A DNA stretch of 64,000 bases from Symsagittifera roscoffensis (taxonomy: Eukaryota > Xenacoelomorpha > Acoela > Convolutidae). The notes under the pieces were generated by a model. That model saw only the letters and a program-made list of their open reading frames with translations, made no database searches and was not told the origin of the DNA. The translations under genes were made by a program, and so were the position numbers. Positions 54,998 to 64,000 of the stretch are shown here, piece by piece. The first letter of the stretch is position 1, and each line of letters starts with the position of its first letter. The stretch lies in contig NC_087062.1 of the NCBI RefSeq assembly GCF_963678635.1, positions 64,889,253 through 64,953,252 on the forward strand. The letters run 5' to 3'.

Positions 54998-57060
54998 CCC
55001 CTTAATAAGATCCTAATTAACCAGGCCAAGGTGCCGATTTTTCTGTATCGAAAAGTTAGATTAAAACCAAACCAAGCCGTAGTAGAGACATTTAGGATGA
55101 GGAACTTGAATGAACTCAGCAATGACAGACAGGTGTGTCTGGTACCAAATCCAAACAGTAAAAGCTCGGCTATTTTAGGAAGAAGCTTCTCACTCACTCA
55201 GAGCGGACTGTGTGTGAGTGTGTTATTGAACACAGAAGTAACAACAGTGACAATACAGAGGGGAAAGAAACTTGGCTACGCTTTGCCTCTGAACACAGAC
55301 TTTCAGAGTGTGGAGAACTTGAAAAAGTTTGATGTAACTAAATGTCCATTGCATGCGAACCAAGAATGTATAATGAAGAGATTGAATGAATTAAAATCTT
55401 CTAGGAAATTGTTTTCAATGAAACCGGAAACCGATGATGGGCTGTCTTGTTGTTCCAACTTTCCTGAGAGGCCGACAGAAGCAGAGTTAGCAGCGAATAA
55501 ACCGGTCCTACCTGAGATAGAACATTTGAAGGGTAAAATATCAGACAAGGAGCTAGATTCGCTCAGAGCGGTGCTAAATGGGAACGCAGACGTTTTTTCG
55601 AAACATAAGGCCGACATAGGTTGCTGTAATTTTGTAGAACACGAGATTGAGATAGAAGAGGGCTCGGTACCTCATAGGGAAGGGGCGAGAAGAATGACCC
55701 CAAACAAGTCAGAAGCGTGTAGGAAGGAAATCGAGATGTTAATGGAGTACGACATGATCGAGCCGTCGAAGTCCCCGTGGGCTTGTGGCGTGGTCATGGC
55801 GAAAAAAAAAGGGGGACAACTCAGATTTTGTTGTGATTTCCGTTATCTGAACGCAGTGACTATAAAGGACGCATACCCGATTCCCCGCATCGATGAGAGC
55901 CTATCCAAGCTGGGAGACGCGAAGTTTTTCACGACGTTGGATTTGGGCTCTGCGTTCTGGCAAGTGCCACTCAGAAAGCAAGATCGAGAGAAAACAGGCT
56001 TTGCGTGTGAGTTGAGATTGTTCCAGTGGAAGAGGATGCCATTCGGATTGTGCAACGCGACGGCCACATTCCAGCGACTGATGGCCCAGGCACTCACGAG
56101 CGTCACTAAGAAATACGGGAATCTCATCATGTGTTATGTCGATGATGTCATGATTGCAACACCAACCTTAGAAGACCACATAGAGAGGTTGGAGGAGGTG
56201 TTTTCTTGCATGAAGCAGGTGGGTCTGAAATGTAAACCCTCTAAGTGTGAAATCCTCAGAGATTCCATAAAGTATCTGGGCCGCCTGGTGGACAAACATG
56301 GAGTGAGACCAAATCCTGAAGCGGTTGAAGCGGTGCTGACCTGGAAGGCACCTAAAACAGATACACAGCTGATGAGTTTTTTGGGATTCGCTAATTATTA
56401 TCGAGAGTTCATCAAGGGGTATGCCGACAAAATATACCCCATGCAGCGGTTGATGAGAAACAAGGGCAAAAAGTTCACTTGGACTGATGAGGCACAAGTT
56501 TCATTTGAAAACATCAAACGTGAACTTTGCGAGGCACCGGTCCTCGGCATGCCAACAGAGAAGGGGATGTTCGTGCTGGATACGGATGCATCAGTGGTTG
56601 CGATATCGGGCATACTTCACCAGGAGCAGGAGTGGAACGGGAGAACGGTTCTTCGTCCGATAGCCTACGGGAGTAAAGTCCTGAGTGATACTGAAATGAA
56701 GTACGGCGCACCAAAAGCGGAGATGTTTGCGGTGATCACTTTCGTGGAAAAATACAGGGCCTACTTGGGGGGTGCTCCCTTCAAGTTACGTGTGGATAAT
56801 CGTGCCCTTGCCTGGCTGAAAACCTATTCGATGGACCAAAGTTATATTGGTCGTTGGATCGTGCGCCTAGATGGATACCACATGATCATAGAGCACCGTA
56901 CCCGTGACAACCACCAGAACGCAGATAGCCTCAGTAAAAAGACAGAATTTTATGAGCGCCTCGAGGAGAAACAGGCTAACCAATCAGAAATCAAAGACGG
57001 GTTTTCCTTTCTGGACAAAGAAACCTACGACAAACTGCCACTTACCCGGACACGTCAGGT
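54998..57060 (+). pseudogene. pol: reverse transcriptase and RNase H of E3
   Basis: In frame with the protease. RT motifs are WACGVVMAKKKGGQLRFCCD, TLDLGSAFWQV, MPFGLCNA and CYVDDVMIA (YVDD at 56134-56145). RNase H has VLDTDAS (56578), a Glu in APKAEMFAV and an Asp in LRVDNRALAWL. The catalytic residues are all present. Near 57055 about 10 extra bases shift the frame, so the annotated frame ends at 57100 in unrelated residues. Confidence 0.9.
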
Positions 57061-58367
57061 GGTTAGACAAGTCAGGGCATCCTATACCCGGACACCCTGA
57101 CCTTCCAGTGGAGACGGCCGCGAAGATAAAACTTTTAGCCAGAGGCGAGCCCGTTCCGTTGGTTCTGCTAGTCCGATCCAACTTGGTACAGCAAGAACTT
57201 ACCTGACTAGGTATAAACAGCATGGCTCTATTGAACAGGACCGTGAACGTGGCGCCGGACGTCATGGGAAAACTCCGTGACTTGTTGGACAGGGAAGTGG
57301 ATAGGCATGATCGTGAGTGGATGGAGACCATGCAGCGGTTGACTGTCACCGAGACAACATAGAAGAGGCCAGTGTCCATTCGCAGCCGAGGCGTTGAACG
57401 GGATTGCAGGTCGATAGTCAACCAGCTGGTGAGCTCGATGCCGAAGGAGGTCTTGTTGAGAACTTCGTTCACTGAATATGGAACACTGAATCAGAACCAA
57501 ACCACTGAGGAAGTCAGGATCAAGTCGAAATCTAGCTTCACGAGGAGAGTGCATTTCACGGATGCAAAAGAAGAATACGAGCCGAGCCCAGATTGTTCGT
57601 CCGTGGACGAGACAATGTCCGAGGTGTCTGATACCTTCGAGCCAGTCAAGGACGACTCGTCTGAGGAGTCAGACACCTTTGAGCCCGTGCAGGACGACTT
57701 GTCCGGGGAGAGGTTGACGAGACCACCTAGGGGCAAAATTTTGTCCGGGGAGTCGGGTTCGAAGCAACCGATGGACAGAGTTTTGTCCGGGGAGTCGAGA
57801 AACATCTCAGACAACTTGGAATATGATGTTGGGGAATCAGTCGACTCGATTGTTGTCTCGAGGCCCCAGTCCTGGGACAACACATCTGAAACAACTTCCA
57901 ATTCCGATATGTCAGAGATCGCAATCCACTCCTTATTGGTAGACTGGAAGCAGCGTGGGCTGGACCGAGAAACGCATCAGGATCCAGACAGGGACAGATA
58001 CACCTCAGATGAAGAGGGCACTGTGGTAGATAATGCCGCAGACGAGCTCGAGCTGAGAGCAGTTTCGAAACGCCCAACCAGATTGCTGCCACATGGTACG
58101 GTCGTCCGTACCAATCTGGAACCATCTGTGCAGGAAGCGACGCCTTTGAAAAAGATATGGTGTGTCAAGTTGATGGACGATGCTCATGCTCCGGAGATAA
58201 AGAGTGGGCAAATGAATGTGGTAAAGACGTATTTGAAAGCCAGGTACAGGCTGTCGGATCCCCACGCTCAACGAAATGATAGGATAGCGAGCAGTCTGAG
58301 GAGAGATGGATCGAGAATGAAGCACCTGACAAGGGAGAATTGGAAGAAGACAGCTACAAGATCTTGA
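57056..58367 (+). pseudogene. pol: linker between RNase H and integrase of E3
   Basis: The frame is shifted relative to RT, with a TGA at 57204-57206 and a TAG at 57360-57362. From 57372 it is open for 331 codons and then shifts back into the integrase frame near 58340. The translation is acidic and Ser-rich with internal repeats (SDTFEPV and SGES repeated, 57630-57800). It probably is a flexible connector, longer than in most Ty3/gypsy elements. Confidence 0.6.
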
Positions 58368-59530
58368 AGCAATTCTACCTGAAGCGAAACGACTTGTTGT
58401 ACCTGAACAAGGACGGAATCGTAGCCTGCAAACGAAAAGAGGAGGACAAGGTCCTCTATAAATACAATTCAATAGTGTTACCACAGTTGTACCAGACCGA
58501 ATTGCTCTTTCGCTCACATGATCAGATGGGCCATCAAGGCGTGGACAAAGTGTATAATAGGATACAGAAACGATTCGAATGGCCGGGATTGAAGAAGGCT
58601 TGTGAGAAGTGGATCGCCGCATGCCTGTCATGTCAGCAGGCGAAGGATCCCAGGAAACTAAGGTTCCCCCTACAGTCAATAGAGTCGTCAGGTTTCAACG
58701 AAGTGGTGCAAATTGATCATCAGAAAATCTGCATGACAGCAACGGGCTATAATCAGGTGCTGGTAATGATCGACCATTTTACGAAGTATGCGGAAGCAGC
58801 ACCCTGCATGACAGCATCGGCGGAAGAAACATGCGATCATTTGATAAATGTGTGGATAGCGAGGCATGGCTGCCCAATCACGTTCCAATCGGACAATGGC
58901 AAAGCATTCGTGGGTGATCTCACGAAGGAGTTAATGAAAAGGTCGCAGGTAGCGCAGGCCCACTCGACCACTTATCACCCGCAAACGAATGGCCTAGTCG
59001 AGAGGCAAAAGCGCACACTGGTATCTATGCTGAGAGTCTATTCCTCGCGTTACATGGATGACTGGGACAAGCACTTGCCGCAAGTGATGGGTGCTTACAA
59101 CAGCACGGAGCATTCCACCACGGGAATAAGTCCGCACATGATGTTAATGGGTCATGAAAAGGCGCTCCCGTTGACGTTTTTCTACCCTGAATATGAGGGG
59201 AAGAGGACAGCACCGCAAACGTACGTGCGGGATGTCATTAGAAGACAGCAGGACCTCAATGACTTATGCAGGAGGAATACGCAACAGGCGCAAATTAGAC
59301 AAAAAAGGAGGTTTGATAAAAGGACAGCTGATGCAAAAGCCTACTCAGTTGGCGACTACGTCTGGGTGTTCCAGGAAGTGGTTCCACCAAAAGGAACCAA
59401 GAAATTATTAGAGAAATGGCGTGGTCCATTTCAGATAACAGAGGTGCACCAAGGGGGTCGTTTTTATCGATTGAGCACTGAAAGAGCAGCTCATTATGAA
59501 AATTTCAAACCACACAATGCCTCGGAATGA
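58340..59530 (+). CDS. pol: integrase of E3
   Basis: Zinc-binding HHCC region (HDQMGHQG ... CLSCQQ) at about residues 55-95. The DDE catalytic core follows with Asp in QIDHQK, Asp in FQSDNGKAF and Glu in NGLVERQKRTL, then an SH3-like C-terminal domain (YVWVFQEVVPPKGTKKLLEKWRGPF). All catalytic residues are present. The frame ends at 59530 while coding similarity continues in another frame from 59496. Confidence 0.9.
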   Translation: MEEDSYKILKQFYLKRNDLLYLNKDGIVACKRKEEDKVLYKYNSIVLPQLYQTELLFRSHDQMGHQGVDKVYNRIQKRFEWPGLKKACEKWIAACLSCQQAKDPRKLRFPLQSIESSGFNEVVQIDHQKICMTATGYNQVLVMIDHFTKYAEAAPCMTASAEETCDHLINVWIARHGCPITFQSDNGKAFVGDLTKELMKRSQVAQAHSTTYHPQTNGLVERQKRTLVSMLRVYSSRYMDDWDKHLPQVMGAYNSTEHSTTGISPHMMLMGHEKALPLTFFYPEYEGKRTAPQTYVRDVIRRQQDLNDLCRRNTQQAQIRQKRRFDKRTADAKAYSVGDYVWVFQEVVPPKGTKKLLEKWRGPFQITEVHQGGRFYRLSTERAAHYENFKPHNASE

Positions 59531-60200
59531 GGTGGTGGACGATTGCGACCTACCACTGGATCTCGAGTTGACCGAGCGAGTAGAGGTGGACGATGAAACT
59601 CTACCTTATGCCGAGGAAGACTGGGACTGCCCGGAACAAATCGAAACTGACAAAGGAATACAGCCTGACTTTCCTCTCACTATGGAAACACGCCAGAGCA
59701 AGAGAGGAAAAAACAAGAAGAAATACAATCCGTACGGCGAGGATTTCGTTGTGGACAGGATAGTTGTAAGTGATGTCATGGACTCGCTAGTGGGACTGGA
59801 CGAAGTGGCAGTGCTCGACGAAATCGACTTGGTGAATGATATGGATCAGGATTGGATCGACGATCGATCAGAACCGGAAGTGGAGTTCGAGCCAGAAGCG
59901 GAACAGACTCATGAGCAAGAACTAACGAACTTGCGCGTTCTCGAATGGCTTCATGAGCTGCCGACAGATCCAAAAGAGACGATTCTGACGATTCAGAACG
60001 TCGATAAAGACGGCATAAAATACATCAGTCATGACAATACTGAGTCCAACTGGGTCGCACCAGATGGTCCCCTACGTGTTTCACAATCCAACCTCGATCT
60101 CCTAGACTTTGGGCGATCGACGGGGACGTCGATGGATATTTTTGTCCGGGGAGTGGGGGTAGGACTCACCCACACCAAAAATCTGATAATAAAAAAATGA
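59496..60200 (+). CDS. acidic C-terminal tail of E3 Pol, shifted frame
   Basis: 234 codons, overlapping the end of the integrase by 35 bases in the next frame. Very acidic, with a basic patch TRQSKRGKNKKKYNPYGEDF at about 66-85 of a type seen after integrases of gypsy elements. Either a frameshift mutation separates it from Pol or it is reached by a programmed shift. It ends in ATGA with the macro-domain ORF. Confidence 0.6.
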   Translation: MKISNHTMPRNEVVDDCDLPLDLELTERVEVDDETLPYAEEDWDCPEQIETDKGIQPDFPLTMETRQSKRGKNKKKYNPYGEDFVVDRIVVSDVMDSLVGLDEVAVLDEIDLVNDMDQDWIDDRSEPEVEFEPEAEQTHEQELTNLRVLEWLHELPTDPKETILTIQNVDKDGIKYISHDNTESNWVAPDGPLRVSQSNLDLLDFGRSTGTSMDIFVRGVGVGLTHTKNLIIKK

Positions 60201-60760
60201 AATCGGCAAGAGAAATCGGAGAACTAGAGACAGAGGGCGAAAATGCTAAAAAACCACCTTTTGGACGAATCTTTGAATCGTATTTTGATCTACCGAGCCA
60301 TTATTCAAACAATAACGTCATAACGGACAGCGATTTCATACTCACGGAACGCACGTGCGCTATAGCGATAACGGCGGACGTAAGCTTCAAAACAGCACTA
60401 GCGGCTGATTTCAAAAGAGAGTATAAGAACATCGAGTTTTTATGGAAACAGAGGCCTGGTGTGGGAGGGATGATAGCGCTGCCCCCTGTTGCATCACAGA
60501 TATCAGGGAAACATTTGTGTTTCCTGGTTACCAAGGCCACTGATAGGCAACACGTAGATCCAAAGAGCTTGGTATTGGCCTTGACTCGACTTAGGGATTT
60601 TTTGGTTGAGAGAGGAGTGACCTCTCTCTCGTTACCAGTAAATGATCCTAATAGGGGAAAGCTACATCCGAGAGAGTTGTACGCACTTGTACATGTGATA
60701 TTTTCAGAGACTGACATAGAGGTTTACTTACATAAAAAATACTATCTGAGCATATGCTAG
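60197..60760 (+). CDS. macro-domain protein (TARG1/Poa1p-like), degenerate active site
   Basis: 187 residues, starting in an ATGA overlap with the previous ORF. Residues ~50-185 fit the macro fold of the TARG1/Poa1p type: a first strand with CAIAITADVSF, ALAADFKREYKNIEFL, a strand with CFLVTK, a helix with SLVLALTRLRDFL, VTSLSLPVND and a last strand DIEVYLHKK. Macro domains bind or hydrolyse ADP-ribose conjugates. The Gly-rich loop (normally GxG before IA) reads KTA, and the loop that usually holds GCGLD reads NDPNRGKLHP, so catalysis looks lost or altered. Intact frame, same strand and tight coupling suggest it belongs to E3. Confidence 0.65.
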   Translation: MKSAREIGELETEGENAKKPPFGRIFESYFDLPSHYSNNNVITDSDFILTERTCAIAITADVSFKTALAADFKREYKNIEFLWKQRPGVGGMIALPPVASQISGKHLCFLVTKATDRQHVDPKSLVLALTRLRDFLVERGVTSLSLPVNDPNRGKLHPRELYALVHVIFSETDIEVYLHKKYYLSIC

Positions 60761-61235
60761 GAATTGCGTTTGGCGATAAGTGATTTTTATTAAGTTACTC
60801 GATAAGAATTAGTGTCAGGTTTTAGATTAGGTTAGGTTTTAGGTACAATATTAGGGATTATGTTTTTATGTGGTAATATAGGTGTGTGATGTTTATGTGT
60901 TTATGTGTTACGTTATTGTTATGATATGTTTTATGTTTTGTGTCATAAAAGACCTGGAGTACTCCAGGTCATCAAGGTGACAGCGCTCATTCGTGCTACC
61001 CTGACAAAGATACAGGTGGACGATCCACCTTGGTGCTAAATTTTTAAATCAGAATTGAGAAGAGAATTTCAATGAAGAGTTTTAAAGAATTGATTGATGT
61101 TGTATCCAAAAATGATGGTTTTAAGTCCTGACTTGTTTTTTAGATCTTGATTGATCAGAAATTGTTTATTGAATCCATTGAATCGAAGCGAGACAGGAAG
61201 ACACTACACGACAGCAAGAATCATCACGATAAGAA
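60761..61235 (+). other. intergenic region with two hairpins
   Basis: No ORF. A perfect 20-bp palindrome lies at 60951-60970 (GACCTGGAGTACTCCAGGTC). A 7-bp stem with a CGA loop lies at 61014-61030 (arm AGGTGGA). They flank 44 bases and sit about 200 bases before the next ORF. They may be RNA structure of a leader or of an LTR; no LTR limits were recognised. Confidence 0.6.
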
Positions 61236-62123
61236 ATGGGTGACACAAACGAACTTATGGAATTCCTCTCAGCGAGTCTAGGAGCGACTCTGGACGAGAT
61301 CTATCAGCGGCTGATCGATTGTGATTTTACAAGAGAAGACCCGGGGCTGGCGATGTTTGTGGTCGCGCTCCTTAATGCATTAGGACGAGAGGGTCGAGGG
61401 AATCGCCCTACGGAAGTCGTGTTAATGTTGGCCTTCGGTGAGTCCGGGACCGCCGAGAGAGGTCGAAATCGACTGATGAGATGGCGGCGAGGAGAAATGT
61501 CTGGCCACGACCTGGCTCGTGAGCCAGGAATAGATGAACAGAGGGACCACCGGCTAGGTGAGATGCCCTTACCAGTCCAACCGGCACAGCCACTCATCGG
61601 AGCGAAGAGACAACGTGATGGGCCAGGCCCGTCACATTCGGTCGACTCTCCAACAGCTGCTCCTCCTTCGAAGAGAGTGAGGGTGAGTGAAATAGAGATC
61701 CAGACGTCGGAGACGATCGAGACGCTGGAGAAGAAGGAGAGAGATCAGAGCGAGCTGTGTGCCAAACTCCAGGAGTATAGGGCGATAGCTCGAGATAGAG
61801 ACGAATGGAAGAAGAAATATGAAGATCTGCAGGTGGCCTACAAGGAGGATGAAATAAAGCACCTGAAGGAGCTGTATACGGCGAAGGTGAGCCGAGTGTC
61901 ACAGGAACTTCTGGCGACAATGAAATCCTCGGAGGGATCCAGCGACGCATGCCCCAGGACAAGAGTACAGGAGCTGTGTGCATCGAGAGGGCCCGAGGCT
62001 TTGGATTTGCGTGCATCGAGAGGGCCCGAGGCTCCTCAGCAGACACGACCGTCTGCTTCCATTCAAAGGAACACGATACCGGACCCTTCTGACACTTACC
62101 TCGCTCCTCAGTTCCAAGAATAG
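61236..62123 (+). CDS. coiled-coil ORF of E4 (Gag- or ORF1-like)
   Basis: 295 residues from ATG at 61236. The N-terminal ~75 residues are helical. Pro-rich and basic segments follow (SKRVRVSEIEIQ). Residues ~165-225 form a probable coiled coil (KKERDQSELCAKLQEY onward). Near the end a 34-bp direct repeat (61978, 62012) encodes ASRGPEA twice. The frame ends at 62121, while the next frame is open from upstream of 62110, so a one-base shift near 62090-62120 probably splits one longer protein that included the SGNH domain. Confidence 0.55.
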   Translation: MGDTNELMEFLSASLGATLDEIYQRLIDCDFTREDPGLAMFVVALLNALGREGRGNRPTEVVLMLAFGESGTAERGRNRLMRWRRGEMSGHDLAREPGIDEQRDHRLGEMPLPVQPAQPLIGAKRQRDGPGPSHSVDSPTAAPPSKRVRVSEIEIQTSETIETLEKKERDQSELCAKLQEYRAIARDRDEWKKKYEDLQVAYKEDEIKHLKELYTAKVSRVSQELLATMKSSEGSSDACPRTRVQELCASRGPEALDLRASRGPEAPQQTRPSASIQRNTIPDPSDTYLAPQFQE

Positions 62124-63382
62124 TTGAACCAAGTGGCAGAGCAACAATGGATGAGATCAACCGAACCACTGGACGGACATTGGGTAGGATCGTTCCTTCC
62201 CAACGTCGTGATCATTCATCTAATAGCTCGGAGCGAGCACCCCACACGGTAGTGTCCTCGGGGACTGCGCATGGCAGAACCTATCAAAAGTCCCGCGTGG
62301 TAGACATTAGGAAGAATCTGATGACACGTCACCAGTTCACGCAAGTAGCTGCGGAGCATCCTCGAGCCTGCCTGAATGACATGAGCTGGAACCCCGCTAC
62401 GAGCGACCAGGTAATTCCCCCAGGGAGTCGCCACTTGATCATAGGAGACAGTTTGGTGAGAGATCTGAATGAGATCTTCGTCTATGGTCAGACTACCACT
62501 CTGTCCTTTGGAGGAGCCTCAGTGGCTCAGGTCATCAAAGTGATGGAATTCCAGAGCGAGGATCACCTGGATACGCTGGTGATAATGCTGGGAACCAACG
62601 ACGTCTCGAGAGCCCCAGTGACTCCGGAGAGCAAGTAGGAGCCTCTGCTGGTATGCCTCCTGAAAGAACTGAAGGAGAAGTACAGGCCCAGGTTTGTGGT
62701 GCTGTGCACGATACCACAAAACCCGCTGGTGGGCACCACAGTGGCAGATTTCATGAATGGCAACGTGACACGGTGGAACGAAATGATCCGTAATCTGGTG
62801 AGAAACAACCCTGGCGAGTTGCGACTTCTGGATCTTGAAAACAGGCTGCGCATGATTGATCACATCGCGCTTACCAGAGATGGAATGCATTTCAACACCC
62901 AACGAGGAAGACACTGGGTCAATGATGTATTTCAGACGCAGTTGAGGGAAGTGGAGCAGGAGTCGAGGGTGACCAGTTCTCTGGCTCTGACCAGCTCGAC
63001 CGGAGGAAGTAGAATAAGGGCAAGCGTGCCCGAATCCCTCGTCAACCGCCTAGGGCCCTTGACAATGGAGACGGCTGCAGCCACAACTGTCGCTCCGAGC
63101 TCGAACGTGAGAGAGAGGCTAGGGACTGCTCCTCCTCCCAGAACGCAACCGCTTGAAAGCCGACTCGGGAGATCAGTGGTTCAGAACAGGAATAACTCCC
63201 AGACCGTGTCTAGGAGGAACGATCCGCCCTGGCCACGGCAAACCCTGCTTCAGCAGCAGGACCGTCTACGAGCGCCGTGCCAGCGGAGGGAGTTGAACCA
63301 GGCAGCCTGCTGCTTTGGAACCGATCAGACCCGAGTCATTGGGGACAGTACAAGACGGACATGTCCGCGAAGTTGGACATGA
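62110..63382 (+). pseudogene. SGNH/GDSL hydrolase domain ORF of E4, one in-frame stop
   Basis: ATG at 62147. All SGNH blocks are visible: GDSL (62444-62455, Ser nucleophile), GGAS (block II Gly), LGTND (62587-62601, Asn) and TRDGMHFN (near 62874, Asp and His). The family includes esterases and acyl hydrolases. A TAG at 62636-62638 interrupts the frame between blocks III and V; it is open again to 63382, though from about 63250 coding seems to pass to another frame. Esterase domains are known in ORF1 of CR1-type LINEs, so a LINE origin is an alternative to a Ty3/gypsy one. Confidence 0.7.
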
Positions 63383-64000
63383 ATACCCTGACGTGTCGGG
63401 AGGACGCGATGAGAATGATTGGCGGAGAAAGTCCCACAGTGTCGCGACTATATCGGATACCGGGCGTGGATTGGCTGCTAGCAGAGCAGGAGCAGTTCAG
63501 CTCTACAACTACACTCCGGCATGCAGACTTGAATGGGTTGCCTCAGGACAATACCTTTGGACCTTTGAACACCCGGTCTCTTACGGACGTCCGACAGAGA
63601 GCCCGGGAACTGACGCCACCTGCTCGCAAGGGCAAGTTTCAGGCAGAGAACAAGCCCAATAACAAGCATCACAAGATGCACAGGCAGTTTGCTAAACCAC
63701 CCGGTCAGACGCCTGGCGAGAATTCAAGGGACTACCCCCGAACGACCACGTTGGATGGAGATGACAGGAGATATGGGAAACTGTTTGCAGTTTACGATCC
63801 CTTAGAGAAGAAAGCTGCAAAGTATCTGATTGTGGCCAGTTCCGATTATCTCTATACGCCCTCTTTCTCTCTTTTGGCCCGACGTGATTTTCTTGACGGC
63901 GCCTAAATTGGACTGGGGACAGGCAATAGGCATGATGATAAGTGTACGAAGGGTGGTCAGCATGGAGCCGCAGGTGATAGTGGTTGCAGGCTCAAATGAT
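63240..64000 (+). CDS. continuation of the E4 protein, frames shifted, open at window edge
   Basis: From about 63240 the best frame is that of 63277-63906 (GSLLLWNRSDPSHWGQY, then VSRLYRIPGVDWLLAEQEQF). Near 63873, at a TTTT run, it returns to the frame of the SGNH ORF, which is open to base 64000 and reads WPDVIFLTAPKLDWGQ and later VIVVAGSND. The single-base nature of both shifts suggests small indels or sequence errors in one long protein. I do not know the function; the GSND string resembles SGNH block III. Confidence 0.5.

Larger units (their letters stand above)
47560..60760 (+). mobile_element. E3: Ty3/gypsy element with macro-domain ORF
   Basis: On the plus strand a long leader is followed by gag-pol in the order coiled-coil Gag, two CCHC knuckles, protease, RT, RNase H, linker, integrase, acidic tail and a macro domain. 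Composition is near 50 percent GC, unlike E1 and E2. The 3' LTR was not found, so the true end may lie further right. Confidence 0.75.

Noticed and set aside
61304-61597. Minus-strand ORFs opposite the E4 coiled-coil and SGNH ORFs
   Set aside because: Shadows in GC-rich DNA; the plus strand has recognisable motifs.

Overview
The window looks like transposon-rich nuclear DNA of an invertebrate animal. I find no bacterial operon structure, no CRISPR array, no rRNA or canonical tRNA gene and no convincing host gene. Almost everything recognisable belongs to retroelements typical of metazoan genomes: Ty3/gypsy LTR elements and a Penelope-like element. I cannot name the species from the sequence.

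Layout. (1) 1 to about 16.0 kb, minus strand: element E1, a large, AT-rich Ty3/gypsy-type element. In its own 5' to 3' order it has a leader, a small basic ORF (ORF0), a very long gag, pol in the same frame (protease, reverse transcriptase, RNase H, integrase), two small overlapping membrane-protein ORFs, a Pro/Ser/Thr-rich ORF without any ATG, an envelope-like glycoprotein, and a further ORF (ORF-X) that starts in an ATGA overlap with env and runs off the left edge still open. (2) 15.6-21.1 kb: terminal and intergenic repeats. R1 has two copies at 15.65 and 18.47 kb. R2 has one copy at 17.45 kb and its relative at 47.56 kb. (3) 21.1-44.1 kb, minus strand: element E2, a decayed relative of E1 with the same gene order but two internal amplifications: four head-to-tail copies of a unit of about 2.0 kb (25.2-32.9 kb) and a tandem duplication of about 4.37 kb (33.5-42.1 kb). 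(4) 44.1 to about 47.5 kb, minus strand: a nearly intact Penelope-like element (RT plus GIY-YIG) that interrupts the gag of E2 and carries a PHD finger inside its RT domain. (5) About 47.5-60.8 kb, plus strand: element E3, a GC-richer Ty3/gypsy element with a long, repeat-filled leader, a gag-pol frame, and a macro-domain ORF after the integrase. (6) 60.95-64 kb, plus strand: a coiled-coil ORF and an SGNH/GDSL-hydrolase ORF (E4), possibly the continuation of E3; it runs off the right edge.

How the parts work together. In E1, E2 and E3, gag, protease, RT, RNase H and integrase form the usual replication machinery. E1 and E2 add membrane and glycoprotein genes, as complex retroviruses do. E3 and E4 add enzyme-like domains (macro, SGNH) not normally part of a Ty3/gypsy element. 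Most large frames are broken by isolated in-frame stop codons rather than by many frameshifts, so the E1, PLE and E3 copies look young but inactive. E2 is more decayed, yet its internal duplications are nearly identical to each other and therefore recent. Homology calls rest on motifs and on comparison between copies inside this window; no database search was possible.
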